This document shows positions 31,901-43,429 of a stretch of DNA of 64,000 bases, in pieces; within the stretch, counting starts at the first letter, position 1, and every line of letters begins with the position of its first letter. The notes below the pieces were generated by a model. That model did no database searches, was not told the origin of the DNA, and worked only from the letters and a program-made list of their open reading frames with translations. Position numbers and translations under genes: made by a program. Origin of the DNA: Sarcophilus harrisii (lineage: Eukaryota > Chordata > Mammalia > Dasyuromorphia > Dasyuridae); assembly GCF_902635505.1 (NCBI RefSeq), contig NC_045426.1, positions 360,703,138-360,767,137 of the forward strand. The letters run 5' to 3'.

Positions 31901-32234
31901 TTCATGCAAAAAGATTTTAACACTTCTTTGCTATTTAATTGTTTCATGAACATACAGCTTTGTTCCTCAACTAAACCTAAATCCCAAGGAACCACATATT
32001 TTTGTTTCTTTCAAATTCCTGTCACCTTTTAATACAGTACTAGCCCCATTTCAGGAACTAGTAGGAATTCAAATTTCTAATGAATAACAACTCACGTTTA
32101 CAGAGCCCTTAAAATTTACAAAAATGCTTTTCTCAGGACAGACAGCTAATTAAAATTCCACTTGACAATGAGAAATTTGGAAGTCAGAATGGTAAATGGA
32201 GTGGTAACTGGTAATATATGCCAGGATTTGACTC

Positions 32235-32720
32235 CAGAGTCAGAGTCCAACCCTTAGGATCCTTGAGACCCTTTTAGGGATCTGCAAAACTAATTTCATA
32301 ATAATGCTAAGGTGCTATTTGCTTCTTAAAATACTCCCCTTTTCAACTAGTTATCTGTGTGAGGCCAGGTTTTCTTCATATACTTCAGATTGAATACAGA
32401 AACAGGTATGAAAATCAGTTATATTCTATTAAGCCAGAACTAATGAGATTTGTTTGCAAAAAAAAATGTAAGATGTTCTTCCCACTGATTTTTTATTTTG
32501 GAAAATATCTTTTATAAAAATGTCATTTGCATTAATGTAATCAGCTTATTGTTATTTTTAACTGAATGAATACAAGTTTTTAAAAATATGAATTTTAATT
32601 TCTAATACAGTAAATATCAACAGATTGAACCACATAAACCAAAGCTCTTTGGGATCCTCAAAATGTTTTAAGATTGGAAAAGGATGCTGAGACCAAAAAG
32701 TTTAAGAATCACTGTACTAT
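32235..32720. mobile_element. hAT-Charlie (MER5-type) MITE, long form
   Basis: GGATCCTTGAGACCCTTTTA, AGGGATCTGCAAAACTAATT, TTTTGGAAAATATCTTTTAT, AACCACATAAACCAAAGCTC and GACCAAAAAGTTTAAGAATC fit the longer relatives of MER5A. It contains no transposase. Confidence 0.65.
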
Positions 32721-32769
32721 ACCAAGTGGAGATAGTGAAAATAAACCATAACATACTGTATATAAATTG

Positions 32770-33040
32770 TATAAATTACGTTAAACTTGGTGTTCAATCA
32801 TTTCAATTTCATCTGACTCTTCATGACCCCATCAGGATTTTGGTTTTTTTGTTTTGTTTTGGGGTTTTTTGGCAAAGACATGGAGTGATTTATCATTTCT
32901 TTCCCCAGCTTATTTTACAGATAAGGAAACTGAGGCAGACAGGGTAAAGTGACCTGCAAATACTAGATTTGAATTCAAGATGAATTTTCTTAACTACAGG
33001 CCCAGCACTCTGTACTATGGCATCACCTAACTGCCCAGTT
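32770..33040 (-). repeat. CORE-SINE with RTE/BovB-type tail, with a T/G-rich internal expansion
   Basis: GTTCAATCATTTCAATTTCA start, CTCTTCATGACCCCATCAGG, TTTTGGTTTTTTTGTTTTGT expansion at 32838-32866, CORE, head ending TCACCTAACTGCCC. Confidence 0.75.
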
Positions 33041-33074
33041 AAAATATTAGTAAATAATAATAACCTAATTTAAG

Positions 33075-33350
33075 GTTAGACAGTTGGGTAGTGCAGTGCA
33101 TAAAGTGCTGAACCTAGAATCTGAGTTCAAAATTTGACCTCCACAATTGTGTGACCCTGGGCAAAATTTAATTGCTTTTTAAATTTAATTGCTTAATTAA
33201 TTGATTTAATCCTATTTGCCTCAATTTCCTCATCTATAAAATGAACAAGAGAAATAAATGGCAAATCATTCTAGTATGTTTGCCAAGAAAACTTCAAATG
33301 GGGTCATGAAGGGTCAAACACAAGTGAAAAATGAATGGACAATAGCAATA
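33075..33350 (+). repeat. CORE-SINE with RTE/BovB-type tail
   Basis: GACAGTTGGGTAGTGCAGTG head, TTGTGTGACCCTGGGC core with a small AT-rich internal expansion, and AACTTCAAATGGGGTCATGA tail. With 32770-33040 it makes a converging pair of opposite SINEs. Confidence 0.8.
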
Positions 33351-33779
33351 TATTAAAGTTGAGAACAGAGACATGAATAATAATTTTAAAAGTAGGTATC
33401 ATGATATTTGTGTATCTACAATTCTCTTAAGACCCAACATGTTTAACAAAATGCAAAAACAACATTGAAGTTGTAAAGCAGTCTTGCTTCTTGATTTTCC
33501 CTCTTCCTATTCCCAAATGCTCCAGCCTTCCTTCTGTGCCACTTCACTTTGGGAATACCCATCTGAGAAGTAACAATATGATCATAACTAAATGGGAGTC
33601 AAGATAACTGGGTCTCTGTCCCTTTTATTACTAAAAAGATGTGTGACTTCAGGAAAGTCATTAATCTTTTCTGGATCTTCTAGTACCACTGACCTTGACC
33701 CTGGAAAGACTATTTCAAATCCCAACTCAGAGGCACTAGTTGAGTGATCTTGGGAGAAATCATTTTCTTTCTTACTTCC

Positions 33780-33910
33780 TCTTGTTTAAAAAAAAATTGC
33801 AAAAACCTTTTTTTGCACCCATGCAAAACCATGCAAAACAAATTCCCACACTGTCCACATGCTAAAACTATCTGGAGTCCCTCATCTTTCACAGGGGATG
33901 GGTAGCATTA
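33780..33910 (-). repeat. Old antisense L1-type fragment
   Basis: GCAAAACAAATTCCCACACT and TCTGGAGTCCCTCATC match the layout at 47605-47800. Confidence 0.5.
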
Positions 33911-33914
33911 GAGG

Positions 33915-34150
33915 GGCAATTAGGTGCCACAATAATAGAGCACTGGGCTTGGAATCAGGAAGATTCATCTAAGTTCAAATCTGATTTCAAACAGTTATTA
34001 GTTATGTGACCCTGGACAAGTCACTTAATTCCTGTTTGCCTCAGTTTCCTCATTTGTAAAATAAGCTGGAGAAGAAAATGGCAAACCACTTCAGTGTCTC
34101 TGCCAAGAAAAACTTCAATAGGATTATAAAGAGTACAAAACTAATGAAAC
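33915..34150 (+). repeat. CORE-SINE with RTE/BovB-type tail
   Basis: GAGCACTGGGCTTGGAATCA head, GTTATGTGACCCTGGACAAG core, AAAATAAGCTGGAGAAGAAA, and the GCCAAGAAAAACTTCAATAG tail. Confidence 0.8.
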
Positions 34151-34199
34151 CCTCAAAGATGCCTTTCCAAAAGAGAGGTTTTTAACCTGGGGTGGATGA

Positions 34200-35020
34200 G
34201 TTTTATTTTTCTAATTTCTTTCTTTTTTAGGTAGTATTGTCATCTTTATTATATTTGCTTGCCCTATCCAAGAGCATTTAATATTTTTCCAATTGGTTAG
34301 ATCAGACTTTATTTGTATGGAAAGTGTTTTGTAGTTTTGCTCATATAGTTCCTGATTTTCTCTTGGCAGATAGAGTCCTAAATATTTATACTATAAGTAG
34401 TTACTTTAAATGGAATTTCTCTTTGTAACTCTAACTGTTGGATTTTGTTGCTGATAGCTTATGTGGGTTTGTTTTATATCCTGAGACTTTGCTATTTTTC
34501 TAATAGCTTTTTAGTAGAATCTCTGGGGTTCTCTAAGTATACCAACATATCTTCAGCAAAGAGTGATAATTTGGTTTCCTCATTACCTACTCTAATTCCT
34601 TTAATTTCTTTCTTAACTCTTATTGCCAAAGCTAGCATTTCTAATACAATATTGAAGAGTAATGGTGATAAGTGGGCAACTTTGTATCACTCCTAATCTT
34701 ATTGGGAATGGTTCCAGTTTATCCCCATTAGATATGATGATTACTGATGGTTTTAAATAGATGCTACTGATTATTTTAAGGAAAAGTCCATTTATTCCTA
34801 TACTCTTAAGTGTTTTTAATAGAAATGGATGTTGGATTTTATCAAATGCTTTTTCTGCATCTATTGAAATGATCATATGGTTTTTGTTATAATAATTTTT
34901 ATTTTTTGATTATTCAATATTTTGGTTTGGTTTGGTTGTTGATATGGTCAATTTGGTTATTGATATGGTCAATTATACTATAATTTCTTTCTTTTTTGAA
35001 TGCCCATAGCAGTATAATTT
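34200..35020 (-). repeat. Internal L1 ORF2 fragment (reverse transcriptase region)
   Basis: The minus strand reads [18 protein letters not shown] (34876 downward), matching the L1 RT block of other mammals, then further ORF2 text to about 34210. It is truncated at both ends, with no tail attached. Confidence 0.85.
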
Positions 35021-35129
35021 ATTTTTTTTAAATCTTAAAAATAGCTAACATTTTAAATATTTTACATAAATTATTTTATATCTCACATTATAACAATATA
35101 AATTTCATAAATTTATAACATTTTTAAAA

Positions 35130-35235
35130 ACATTAAGTTCTAAATTTTTATTCCTTCCTCACCCATCTAAATGTAAGCAATATATCAATTACACATGTGA
35201 AATTAAGCAAAACATTTCCACATTAGCCTTGTTGC

Positions 35236-35267
<32 letters not shown>

Positions 35268-35520
35268 AGAAAAATAAGTGAAAAAATTACATTTTTTCCA
35301 ATCTGCACGCAGAGTCCATCTGGAGATGCATAACATTTATTTTTATCATGAATCCTTCAGGATTATCCCGGACTGTTGTATTGCTGAGAAAAAATCATTC
35401 AAACTTGAATATAGTATTGCTGTTATTGTATTCCCTGTTCTCCTAGTTCTGCTCACTTCACTCCTATCAGCTCATTTCAGTGTTCCTAGGTTTTTAAAAT
35501 ACATATATTTCGATAACTAA
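35130..35520 (-). repeat. Older antisense L1 3' end with a 29-base A run
   Basis: TCAATTACACATGTGAAATT, the A run at 35236-35263, CAATCTGCACGCAGAGTCCA, TGTTGTATTGCTGAGAAAAA, and GTTCTGCTCACTTCACTCCT. Same type as 11229-11545. Confidence 0.65.
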
Positions 35521-36225
35521 ATTTCAATACTATTGATTTCCTGTACAATCCTAGATCCGTTATTTTATATATTTACAAACATTATTCTGAGATGGAGGAT
35601 TTCACCAGACTGACAAAGAGTTTCATTACACAAAAGAGATTAATAACCTCTTCATCTAAAACTACAATTGCAAAGAAAGCAAAAGCCTGAACTGGGATGG
35701 AGGAGGAGAGGAGGGAGAAGGGAAAGTAAGTTTCATAATAATAAAAAAAAAAATCTGATTTTTTTATTATTATTTTTCCCTACTTTTCCCTAAATCGAGG
35801 GAATTGAATTTCGAGTTTCTAACTGCTACGGTTTTATGCAATACTCTGGGAACTGAAGGAACACAAGTTTTTTCCACAGCAGACTTGAGGTTTCTTGGGT
35901 AAGAACTAGAGAGCTAATGGCACTCTCCCATTTTATAGATGAGAAAACTGAGGACGTCCCTCCTCCAGCCCAGGCCGTTGGAAAGGTGCCCAACTCCGCC
36001 CTGCGCGCACCGCCACGTCCTTCAGGAGGAGAGCCCGGCAAGGCGGCGCCTGCAGCTGCACCTCCTGGGGGAATCCTGCAGGGGGTCTGCTACCAGGGCT
36101 AAGGCAGGGAGCAGAGCGCACGCGCGAGGGCGCGGGGCCACCGGCTGGGCCGGACCCTGATAGCCGGGGGCGGGGAGGGGAGGGTCCGCAAGGACCGTGG
36201 GACGCACGCTCTCGGGCTTACTCAC

Positions 36226-36420
36226 CGATTCTCGGGGCAGCCCCGGGGCAGGAGGAGAAGGCGAAAAGGAGCACCTCACCTCAGAGGGCCAGACCCGAGC
36301 GAGGGGACGGGTGTAACGAAAAACCCAACCTCTTGAGATTGCAGGCAACCACGCTGGGGGGCGTGAAATAAGTAGTGGGCGGAAATGTGTCTCCGGCTTT
36401 TCGGCACCCCCGCGATCACT
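36226..36420 (-). other. ELAC1: Candidate non-coding exon 1 of ELAC1 (approximate 5' end)
   Basis: Exon 2 has only eight bases before the ATG after a clear acceptor, so a 5' non-coding exon is required upstream. Inside the CpG island the minus strand has a strong donor, ATCG then GTGAGTAAG, with its GT at 36225-36224. A second possible donor (GAG then GTGAGG) lies near 36282. The transcription start is unknown and the upper limit given is only a guess near the ETS site. Confidence 0.45.
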
Positions 36421-36424
36421 TCCG
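36417..36424 (-). promoter_or_regulatory. ETS/GABP-type site CGGAAGTG in the ELAC1 CpG island
   Basis: The minus strand reads CGGAAGTGATCGCG. CGGAAGTG is the core ETS motif common close to start sites of housekeeping genes, and its orientation matches ELAC1 transcription. Binding is inferred only from the motif. Confidence 0.45.
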
Positions 36425-36728
36425 TGTCCAAGCCGGGAGGCCTGGGCTCGTCGGGGGTGTTCCCGGGCTGCCCCACGCGCCGGGAGCAGATGCTCGCTTG
36501 TTTCCGGGTTGGCCAAGGGGCCGAGTGAGACGCTTTCTCTTCAGAAATCCACGTAAAACAAGCCCTAAATCCGCTGTGTACCGAATCGGTGATGGAGGCT
36601 GGGGAAACGGCAAGCTCTCTCACTCGCTTTCCTGGAGATACCTTCGCCGGCGCCTTTACTCCTAACTCCTAGCTCAGGTTTTGGTGCTTTCCTATTAGGA
36701 AAACTCACTTTTATTCTCCGCTCCCAAC

Positions 36729-36932
36729 CCCCCCCCCCTTTTTTTTTTTTTTTTCTGTTTTTTTTTTTTTTTCTGAATTTTTCCAGTTCTTGATTCTGGC
36801 AGTTCTTACTTGCACGTGCCTTTAGTTTTGAGGTAGAATGAATTATGCAAAGGACGGAACAAACTAACACAGAAATGCAAAAACAAACAAAAACAACAAC
36901 AAATAAACAAAAAACAAAAAACAAAAAAATGT
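36729..36932. repeat. Homopolymer and A/C-rich low-complexity tracts upstream of the CpG island
   Basis: A C run followed by two long T runs (36729-36772), then AAACAAACAAAAACAACAAC-type sequence at 36875-36930. Open frames across it are artefacts. Confidence 0.85.
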
Positions 36933-36959
36933 TAAACAGGGTTCTGTGTGAAACCTCGC

Positions 36960-37440
36960 ATTTTATGTTTTTTTAAAAATATGTAATTCTACCCATTACT
37001 TTGAAAACGGTCCAGATTGTCTAATCTTTGTTCCTTTCTGTGCATTCTGAGGGAATTCGGTGGAGCAGTGGATAGTGCTGGACAACATAGTTCAAATTAT
37101 AGCCTCACTTACTACAATTATTAATTCATTTAATCCTCAACAATCCTGCAAGGTCAGATTACCCTCATTTTACAGATGAAATTACTTTGGAGAGAGCAGT
37201 TTGGGTGGAATTAGGTTAGAAGTCAGGATTTAGTGGGTAAGAAAAAAGGAAGAGTGAAGACACCAATTATAGATTATCTTTTTGAGGGATCTAGTTACAA
37301 AGTACAGGACAGTTAGCAGGAATGGTTTTTTTGTTTTTTTTGTTTTTTCAGAATTGGGAAGGTACAGGCATGTTTGTAGGCAATAAAGAATGAGCCAGTA
37401 GAGAAAGATTGAAAATAGATGAAAGAATAGAGATAACACA
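36960..37440. other. Mostly unclassified, with a MIR-like remnant
   Basis: 37055-37200 contains GGAGCAGTGGATAGTGCTGG and a reversed CTCATTTTACAGATGAAATT piece. The remainder shows nothing I recognise. Confidence 0.4.
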
Positions 37441-37445
37441 GGAGG

Positions 37446-37932
37446 TGTAAGAAGCAGAATATCTTACCAAGGAACTCCACTGACTCACTGATGAATGCAG
37501 GGAAAATTAATTTTACATTATTCAAGAATGGGTGCCTAGGTGAATAGACACACCTTTGAAACATTTTATTTTCTATCTTTAAAGGCAGCATTTTATTTCC
37601 TATCCATAAGCAAAAGACCCTCCCCTGATTCACCATTAATTGGATGTTACAGAAGTTACATGACATGAATCTCATTACATAGTCAGTCTCTGCTCCCAAA
37701 GAGCTTACATTCTAAAAAGGGGAAATTATCAGGCTAAAGGTAAAGAACAAAAGTTTCTTTTCAAATCTCAGGCTACCATCCCTGATGACAAAAGTTAGTC
37801 CCTGCTCCCAAGCTTACATTCTAGTAGGGGAAGATAATCTCCAACCTTTATTTTTCGTTGATTAATTTAAGTTTCATTTCTCCAATTTGATTTTCATAAC
37901 TGTAGAAACTAAATGCCCATCCATTTCTCACA
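37446..37932 (-). mobile_element. LTR of a class II (betaretrovirus-like) endogenous retrovirus, 3' LTR
   Basis: A 487-bp block bounded by TG and CA, with TGTGAG at its minus-strand start. It follows a purine tract (AAAAAGGGGGAAAT on minus) typical of retroviral plus-strand primers, and AATAAA-type signals lie inside. It adjoins the internal fossil region described next. The family assignment is to class II by the internal region. Confidence 0.65.
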
Positions 37933-38160
37933 ATTTCCCCCTTTTTATCTTTTTAATAATTTGGTTTCCACATGCTTTTTCTAACCTCAGATTTGACTAA
38001 TACTTTTTACATCCCCCTTCACAAAAGTCTATTAACCCCTGCACAGATCTCTTTACACCAGATAGATAATTTATCCCTGAATTCTCTGCTAATTCTTCCA
38101 ATTATAATACATATTCCTCCTCTTCCTCCTAACCTCTCTAGAGTCATTCTTGGTACAATA

Positions 38161-38420
38161 GAGACTACATTATACTCCAAAAGCAATTTTAAGAGAGGGG
38201 GAATGCAGAATAACAGAGGTATTTACAAAATCATTATCTACACCTAATACCCTATACCAAGATAAGATCAAAATAGGTTCATGATTTAGACATAAAGAGT
38301 GATATTATAAGCAAATTAGAAGAACAAAGGAACTCTCAGCTCTGTGAAGAAAGGAATTTGTGGCCAAAGAAGAATTTGAGTATATTATTGAATGCAAAAT
38401 GGATAATTTTGATTATATTA
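38161..38420 (+). repeat. Duplicate of the ERV/L1 junction segment, copy 1
   Basis: 260 bp nearly identical to 39886-40149, from GAGACTACATTATA to GATTATATTA. About the first 85 bp are not L1-like; the rest is L1 ORF2 text (CCCTATACCAAGATAAGATC, TTCATGATTTAGACATAAAG). It stops abruptly inside ORF2. Confidence 0.85.
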
Positions 38421-39885
38421 ACCATTCTGCTAGTGGCATCTAACTCTTCTGCTATTCCCTTCACTGCTTCTCTGGTGTTTCTTTTGCTACTCTTGTGAGT
38501 AGCAGTCACTCAAATCCAGAACCAGATTCTTAGCCTGGAACTCATCAGTTATTATTTTTGACTTAATTCCTCCTGATTCAGTCTTAGTCTCTTTATTGTA
38601 TGCCAAAGTAAAAGGAATAGCCCATTGGGTTGGTGCACAGGTGCCCACTCAGTTCCTGGGCAAAGCAGGTTTGAGAGTTCTGCCTCCACAATTCCATCCA
38701 AGGTTTTCTGGGGTGTGCTCATCCCTGAGATTGCCAGAGCTACCCTCATTTACATCCAACTATCGTCCTTAGATTTTGGAATCTTTCACTCTGCCATGAG
38801 AGGCAAGTTGGTTGATCTCCAGAGTTAAGGGGCTAGTTTAGCCTGGCTTATTCCCTCACAGAAAGGAAAGGTAAAACATATTACTGCAATTCTCCCCAGA
38901 AATGTTATTTTGAAAACAGGAGGAATTTACTCTGATATTTTTCCATATCCAAAAGGAATGGTACTATCTGGACATGGGGCAACCTATAGCACAAACACAG
39001 AAATTGCTTTTTATTCAGACTCTTTACAGAATACTTTACCAACTCCACCCAGGCATTGGTGTCTATCACTTGCATTAAGTCCTTAACTGGATGCCAAATC
39101 TTCCTAAGAGAACTATATCTATTACATGTATAACCCAACTTACTGTTTGATCTGCATTTTCTAAATGTCTAGCTCTTGTAGCAAACCAAGCATTATTCCA
39201 AATTGGATAGGCAGTTCATAAAAACTTCTTTCTCTATTAGAACCCAACTGTACCAACTTGTCAAGACTAATTAAGCCTCTACAATTCTATAATTTGACAA
39301 GCATCCAACTGAATTGTTTATGGAATATCCTTTTTTAGTAATATTAACCCAAATCTTAATCTGATCTCCCCATCCTAAATCCCAAATACTATTGCAGCAG
39401 GGAAATAGCATTAATCCTATATAACCTTCCCCCTTTACAGGATTGATGGACTCCTTACAGGGAGCCCACTCAGACATTGGGTAATTTGGGATCCATTCAC
39501 CAACCAGTTCCAGTTCCTTCCCAAACAGATGGAACCCAAAGTCCTTTGGGGTATGGGGCTATGATCTCATCTTCTGAAACTACTTTCTGTTGACAGTGGA
39601 TATTGAACTGGGTCATCCTATGGAGTCCCATTTGAAGGGGCTTGAGGTAATTGAAGATCCAGTGGGTTGAGCCAGGGCCCTAGAACTGGTCAATTTAGCT
39701 GTCTAGTGCTGGTCATTTGAAGGTGCCCATTTGAAAGTGAATTGCTCAAAGTCTAGAGGAAAACTAACCTAAGAGAACTAGCGAGAGAGCAAGTACAAAG
39801 AGTAGAACCCTTATTCTTGGAAGGTGTGTTTATACCTTCCCTGAAGATTCTATAAAAAGCCAGTTAAGCATCATCTCTTTTAAGA

Positions 39886-41294
39886 GAGACTACATTATAC
39901 CCCAAAAGCAATTTTAAGAGAGGGGGAATGCCATCAGGATAACAGAGGTATTTACAAACTCATTATCTACATCTAATACCCTATACCAAGGTAAGATCAA
40001 AATGGGTTCATGATTTAGACATAAAGAGTGATATTATAAGCAAATTAGAAGAATAAAGGAACTCTCAGTTCTGTGAAGGAAGAAATTTGTGGCCAAAGAA
40101 GAACTTGAGTATATTATTGAATGCAAAATGGATAATTTCGATTATATTAAGTTTAAAAGTTTTTGTGCAAACAAAACCAATGCAGACAAAATTAGAAGGG
40201 AAGCAATAAACTGGAAAAAAAATTTACATTCAAGGGTTCTGATAAAGGCCTCATTTAAAAATAATATAGAGAATTGACTCAAATTTATAAGAATTCAAGT
40301 CATTCTCCAATTGATAAATGGTCAAAGGATATGAACAGACAATTTTCAGATGAATTAAAATAATTTCTAATCATGTGAAAATTTGCTCAAAATCATTATT
40401 AATCAGAGAAATGCAAATTAAGACAACTTTGAGGTACCACTACATACCTGTCAGATCGGCTAAGATGAAAGGAAAAGATAATGATAAATGTTGGAGGGGA
40501 TGTGGGGAAACTGGGACACTGATGCATGGAGTTGTGAACTGATTCAACCATTCTGGAGAGCAATTTGGAACTGTGCCCAAAGGGCTATCAAAATGTGTAT
40601 ACTCTTTGATCCAGCAGTGTTTCTATTGGGATAATATCCTAAAGAGATCTTAAAGGAAGGTAAGGGATCCACATGTACAAAAATATTTGTGGCAGCTCTT
40701 TTTATAGTGGCAAGAAATTGGAAACTTAGTGTATGTTCATAAGTTGGAGACTGGCTGAATAAATTATGGTATATGAATGTTACGGAATATGGAATATTCT
40801 GTAAGAAATAATCAGGAGCATGATTTTAGAGAGGTGTGAAGAGACTTACATGAATTGATGTGAAATGAAATGGGCAGGACCAGGAAATTATTATATGACA
40901 GCAGCGAGGTTATACAATGATCAGTTTTGATGGACATGGTTCTTTTCAACATTGAGGTGATTCAGACCAGTTCCAATGGCCTTGTGATGAAGAAAACCAT
41001 CCGCACCCAGAGAGAGGACAATGAGAACTTGAATGTGAACCACAACATAATATTTTCACTCTTTTTGTTGTTCTTTGCTTACATTTTGTTTTGTTTCTCA
41101 TTTTTTCCCCTTTTTGATCTGATTTTTCTTGTGCATCATGATATTTGTGGAAATATGTATAGAGGATTTGTACATGTTTAACATATATTGGATTACTTCC
41201 CAGCTGGGGGAGGAAGATACACACAAGGTTTTGTTGGGGTAAATGGCAAAAATTAACCATGTATATATTTTGAAATAAAAAGCTATAATTTAAA
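39886..41294 (+). repeat. L1 3' part inserted in the ERV, beginning with the duplicated junction segment
   Basis: ORF2 text still reads F-D-Y-I-K-F-K-S-F-C-A-N-K-T-N at about 40135-40180. The C-terminal region and 3' UTR follow, ending TTTTGAAATAAAAAGCTATA at 41287. The first 264 bp repeat 38161-38420. Confidence 0.85.
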
Positions 41295-42499
41295 AAAGGA
41301 GACAAAATCCTTTATTAACAGGTTTCAGTCAACATCCTCCATTTTCCAGATTTCTTTCTTACAACAAATACTGGGGAATTCCAAGGACTTAGAGAAGGTT
41401 GTAAGTGGCCTTGGTCAAGCTGCTCCTGTACTATATCTAATAAGGCCTGTATTTTATCGCTACCTAAGGGCCACTGTTCTATCCAGACTGGTGTATCAGT
41501 TTTCCAATGGACAGGAACAGGTGAAAGTGTTGGCAGGCCTTCAACAGCAGCCCTGCTTAAAAAACCGAAGTACTCATTTTTAATCCTAATTGTTGTAAAA
41601 TGTCTCTTCCCCACAGATTGATGGGAATTTATTCTACTACAAAAGGAGTAAAAACTCCTGTTTCACCTTCAAAAGTCCATCTCATAGGGGCAGCACTAAC
41701 TTCAGTTGCTATTGATCCTTCTACGCCAGACATGTAGGTGTCTGCCTTAATCTTTGGCCAGTGACTGGGCCAGTTGGCACCTCTAATGACTGTACAATCT
41801 GCACCTGTGCCTACCAACCCTTCTAATGGTAGGCCATTTATATAGATAGTGAGCATAGGTCTGTCAGCTGTCACAGCTGGGTCCAGTATATTCCTGGATT
41901 TTGTGGCCTGGAGTCAGAATCTGGAGACTATCACCAGATTGCTTATTAGGATTCTGTAGCAGTAAACCTGATGCTCCTACTTCTCCTGGTTTATAAGTTA
42001 CACATTGTTTACCTGTATTAGTGACTGGGATATTATCTACACATTCCCCAGTTTCCCACATCAGTGTATGGATGGACACTGTTTTGTAAGTGCTCTCAGG
42101 AGGTGAAATGGTCAAACCTACTGTGCCTGTAGGCAAGGGATCCATAGGCTGGAGAGGAACAGATTTCACCTCTTTAGGGGGTATGTCAGTTGTCCCAGCT
42201 GCATACAGCTCTATTCTCCCCAGTTGTAATCCCTTTCTCCCATCAAATGGCTTCCTGGCTGATTAGTCATGTCTGGGTACTGGACTTCTAGGCACTCTCT
42301 GGGTGTGGCATTGGCTGCCATCATGCCCCAAAGTTTTTTTTGCTTGGGGCCCTGGAGCTGGACCCCTCATCCCGTTTCCCTGAATCAGTCTACATTCTGA
42401 GGCCCAATGGAAGCCTCTGTTGCATTTTGGGGTTTTGGATTTTGTTCTCTTCTAAGTGGCTTATTTCTCTCTTTTAAAAATTAAATTAAAATTAAAATA

Positions 42500-42578
42500 A
42501 ATAATTTTTAGATGTATTTTATAATTACATTGCAAACATTTTTAGATGTATTTTATAATTACATTGCAAACATTTACA
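42500..42578. repeat. 34-bp tandem duplication
   Basis: TTTTTAGATGTATTTTATAA followed by TTACATTGCAAACA occurs twice in direct tandem. Confidence 0.9.
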
Positions 42579-42829
42579 GATCACCCCCATACCATGCAAA
42601 GTCTCTTATAACAGACCTCATCTGAAAGTTATGCCATTTATTCTCCTTCTAATTCTTTCCTCAAAGCTTTTATTTACTTTTTAATCCTTACATTATTTCT
42701 TCTATGTATTCATGTAATCCTTGTGGAAAATTCATTTTATTCCTTTCAATCTCTTCTTGTAGTTGTTAGGGAGTTAGATTTGCAGTAATTTTTGATAGGA
42801 GGTGGTGTTTTCTTTGATTGATTCATTTC

Positions 42830-43330
42830 TCTAGTTTTAATTCCTGAATTAGGACTTTATGCCAGGGCCAGGCTCTACCTCCTGTGCTCTCTAACGTAGA
42901 ATGGTAGGTTTTGGATTCCTTGGACTTCTTATGTGGACATTTACCTCTTGTGTGGCTCCCCTGGATCTTGGAATTTCTGAGCACGAGATCTTTAGGATCC
43001 TCTCTGATGTCTTGGATTAGATTCTGGTCTGTGGGGACCACAGAATTCCTGGTTTGAGGGCTGTGGGCTGGCCTCTGGTCACTTCCCATTGCAGTTCCCC
43101 AGGGCTACAAAGGAATGCACCTTGGGACTTTCTCAGAGGAACCCTCTGCTTTTGCTCCCTCTGGACAAAGAGACTTCTAGGTTATGCATATCCCTTATCT
43201 GGTCATGTTGATATTTGTTTTTCTTAACATCTGGCTGATTTGTGTAATTCTGTGTCATTTATAATTGTTGGATTTCTTTTGATCCTGATTGGATCTACTA
43301 TGAATTTCAGGGTTTTCAGGAACAAGTAGA
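42830..43330 (-). repeat. Unnamed interspersed repeat, copy 1
   Basis: The reverse complement shares the order GTAGATCCAATCAGGATCAA, AGAAATCCAACAATTATAA, GAGGGAGCAAAAGCAGAGGG, TCAAACCAGGAATTCTG and AGAGGATCCTAAAGATCTCG with 60386-60725. An 88-codon frame here (42823-43089) is part of the repeat. I cannot name the family. Confidence 0.7.
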
Positions 43331-43429
43331 TAGGAGATGGGGAGCTTTACCTAGTCATGTTTATTTGAGCCCATGTGCTGTAATAAAATAGCAAATCTCT
43401 GTTATTTGTGATGGATGCCTCTGTCATGA

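Larger units (their letters stand above)
30495..36225 (-). other. ELAC1: ELAC1 intron 1 (upper boundary inferred)
   Basis: Lies between the candidate exon 1 donor and the exon 2 acceptor. It contains two antisense L1 pieces, a hAT MITE, three RTE-tailed SINEs and old L1 fragments. The stretches 31920-32230, 33350-33780 (apart from a weak MIR-like piece near 33590-33690) and 35530-35930 show nothing else I can name. Confidence 0.5.
35940..36665. promoter_or_regulatory. ELAC1: CpG island, ELAC1 promoter
   Basis: This is the only extended GC- and CpG-rich stretch in the window, with dense CG dinucleotides, runs such as GCGCGAGGGCGCGGGG, and no TATA box. It sits just 5' of ELAC1 on the minus strand, as expected for a housekeeping gene. 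A GC box (GGGGCGGGG) is at about 36167-36175. The several overlapping open frames here result from GC richness and are not called as genes. Confidence 0.85.
37933..42800 (-). mobile_element. Internal region of a class II (ERVK/betaretrovirus-like) endogenous retrovirus fossil, interrupted by L1
   Basis: Read on minus, from high to low coordinates: gag end with a nucleocapsid-like Cys/His stretch (about 42390-42430), dUTPase/protease-related sequence (41640-42170), the start of reverse transcriptase (41315-41614), then an env-like part (about 38420-39880) and the purine tract before the LTR. The order gag-pro-pol-env fits one provirus on the minus strand. It is clearly broken, with many breaks and large missing parts. 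No matching 5' LTR was found. The L1 insertion and decay suggest an old element. Confidence 0.7.

Noticed and set aside
36022-36665. Several overlapping open frames up to 164 codons on both strands
   Set aside because: They lie in the CpG island, where few stop codons are expected, have no recognisable domain, and overlap each other in opposite strands.
38905-39477. Two minus-strand frames of 77 and 68 codons considered as host exons
   Set aside because: They lie inside the retroviral fossil in the env-like position and lack splice-site support.
42823-43089. 88-codon frame taken at first for retroviral gag
   Set aside because: The sequence recurs at 60386-60725 with no retroviral context, so it belongs to an unnamed repeat.
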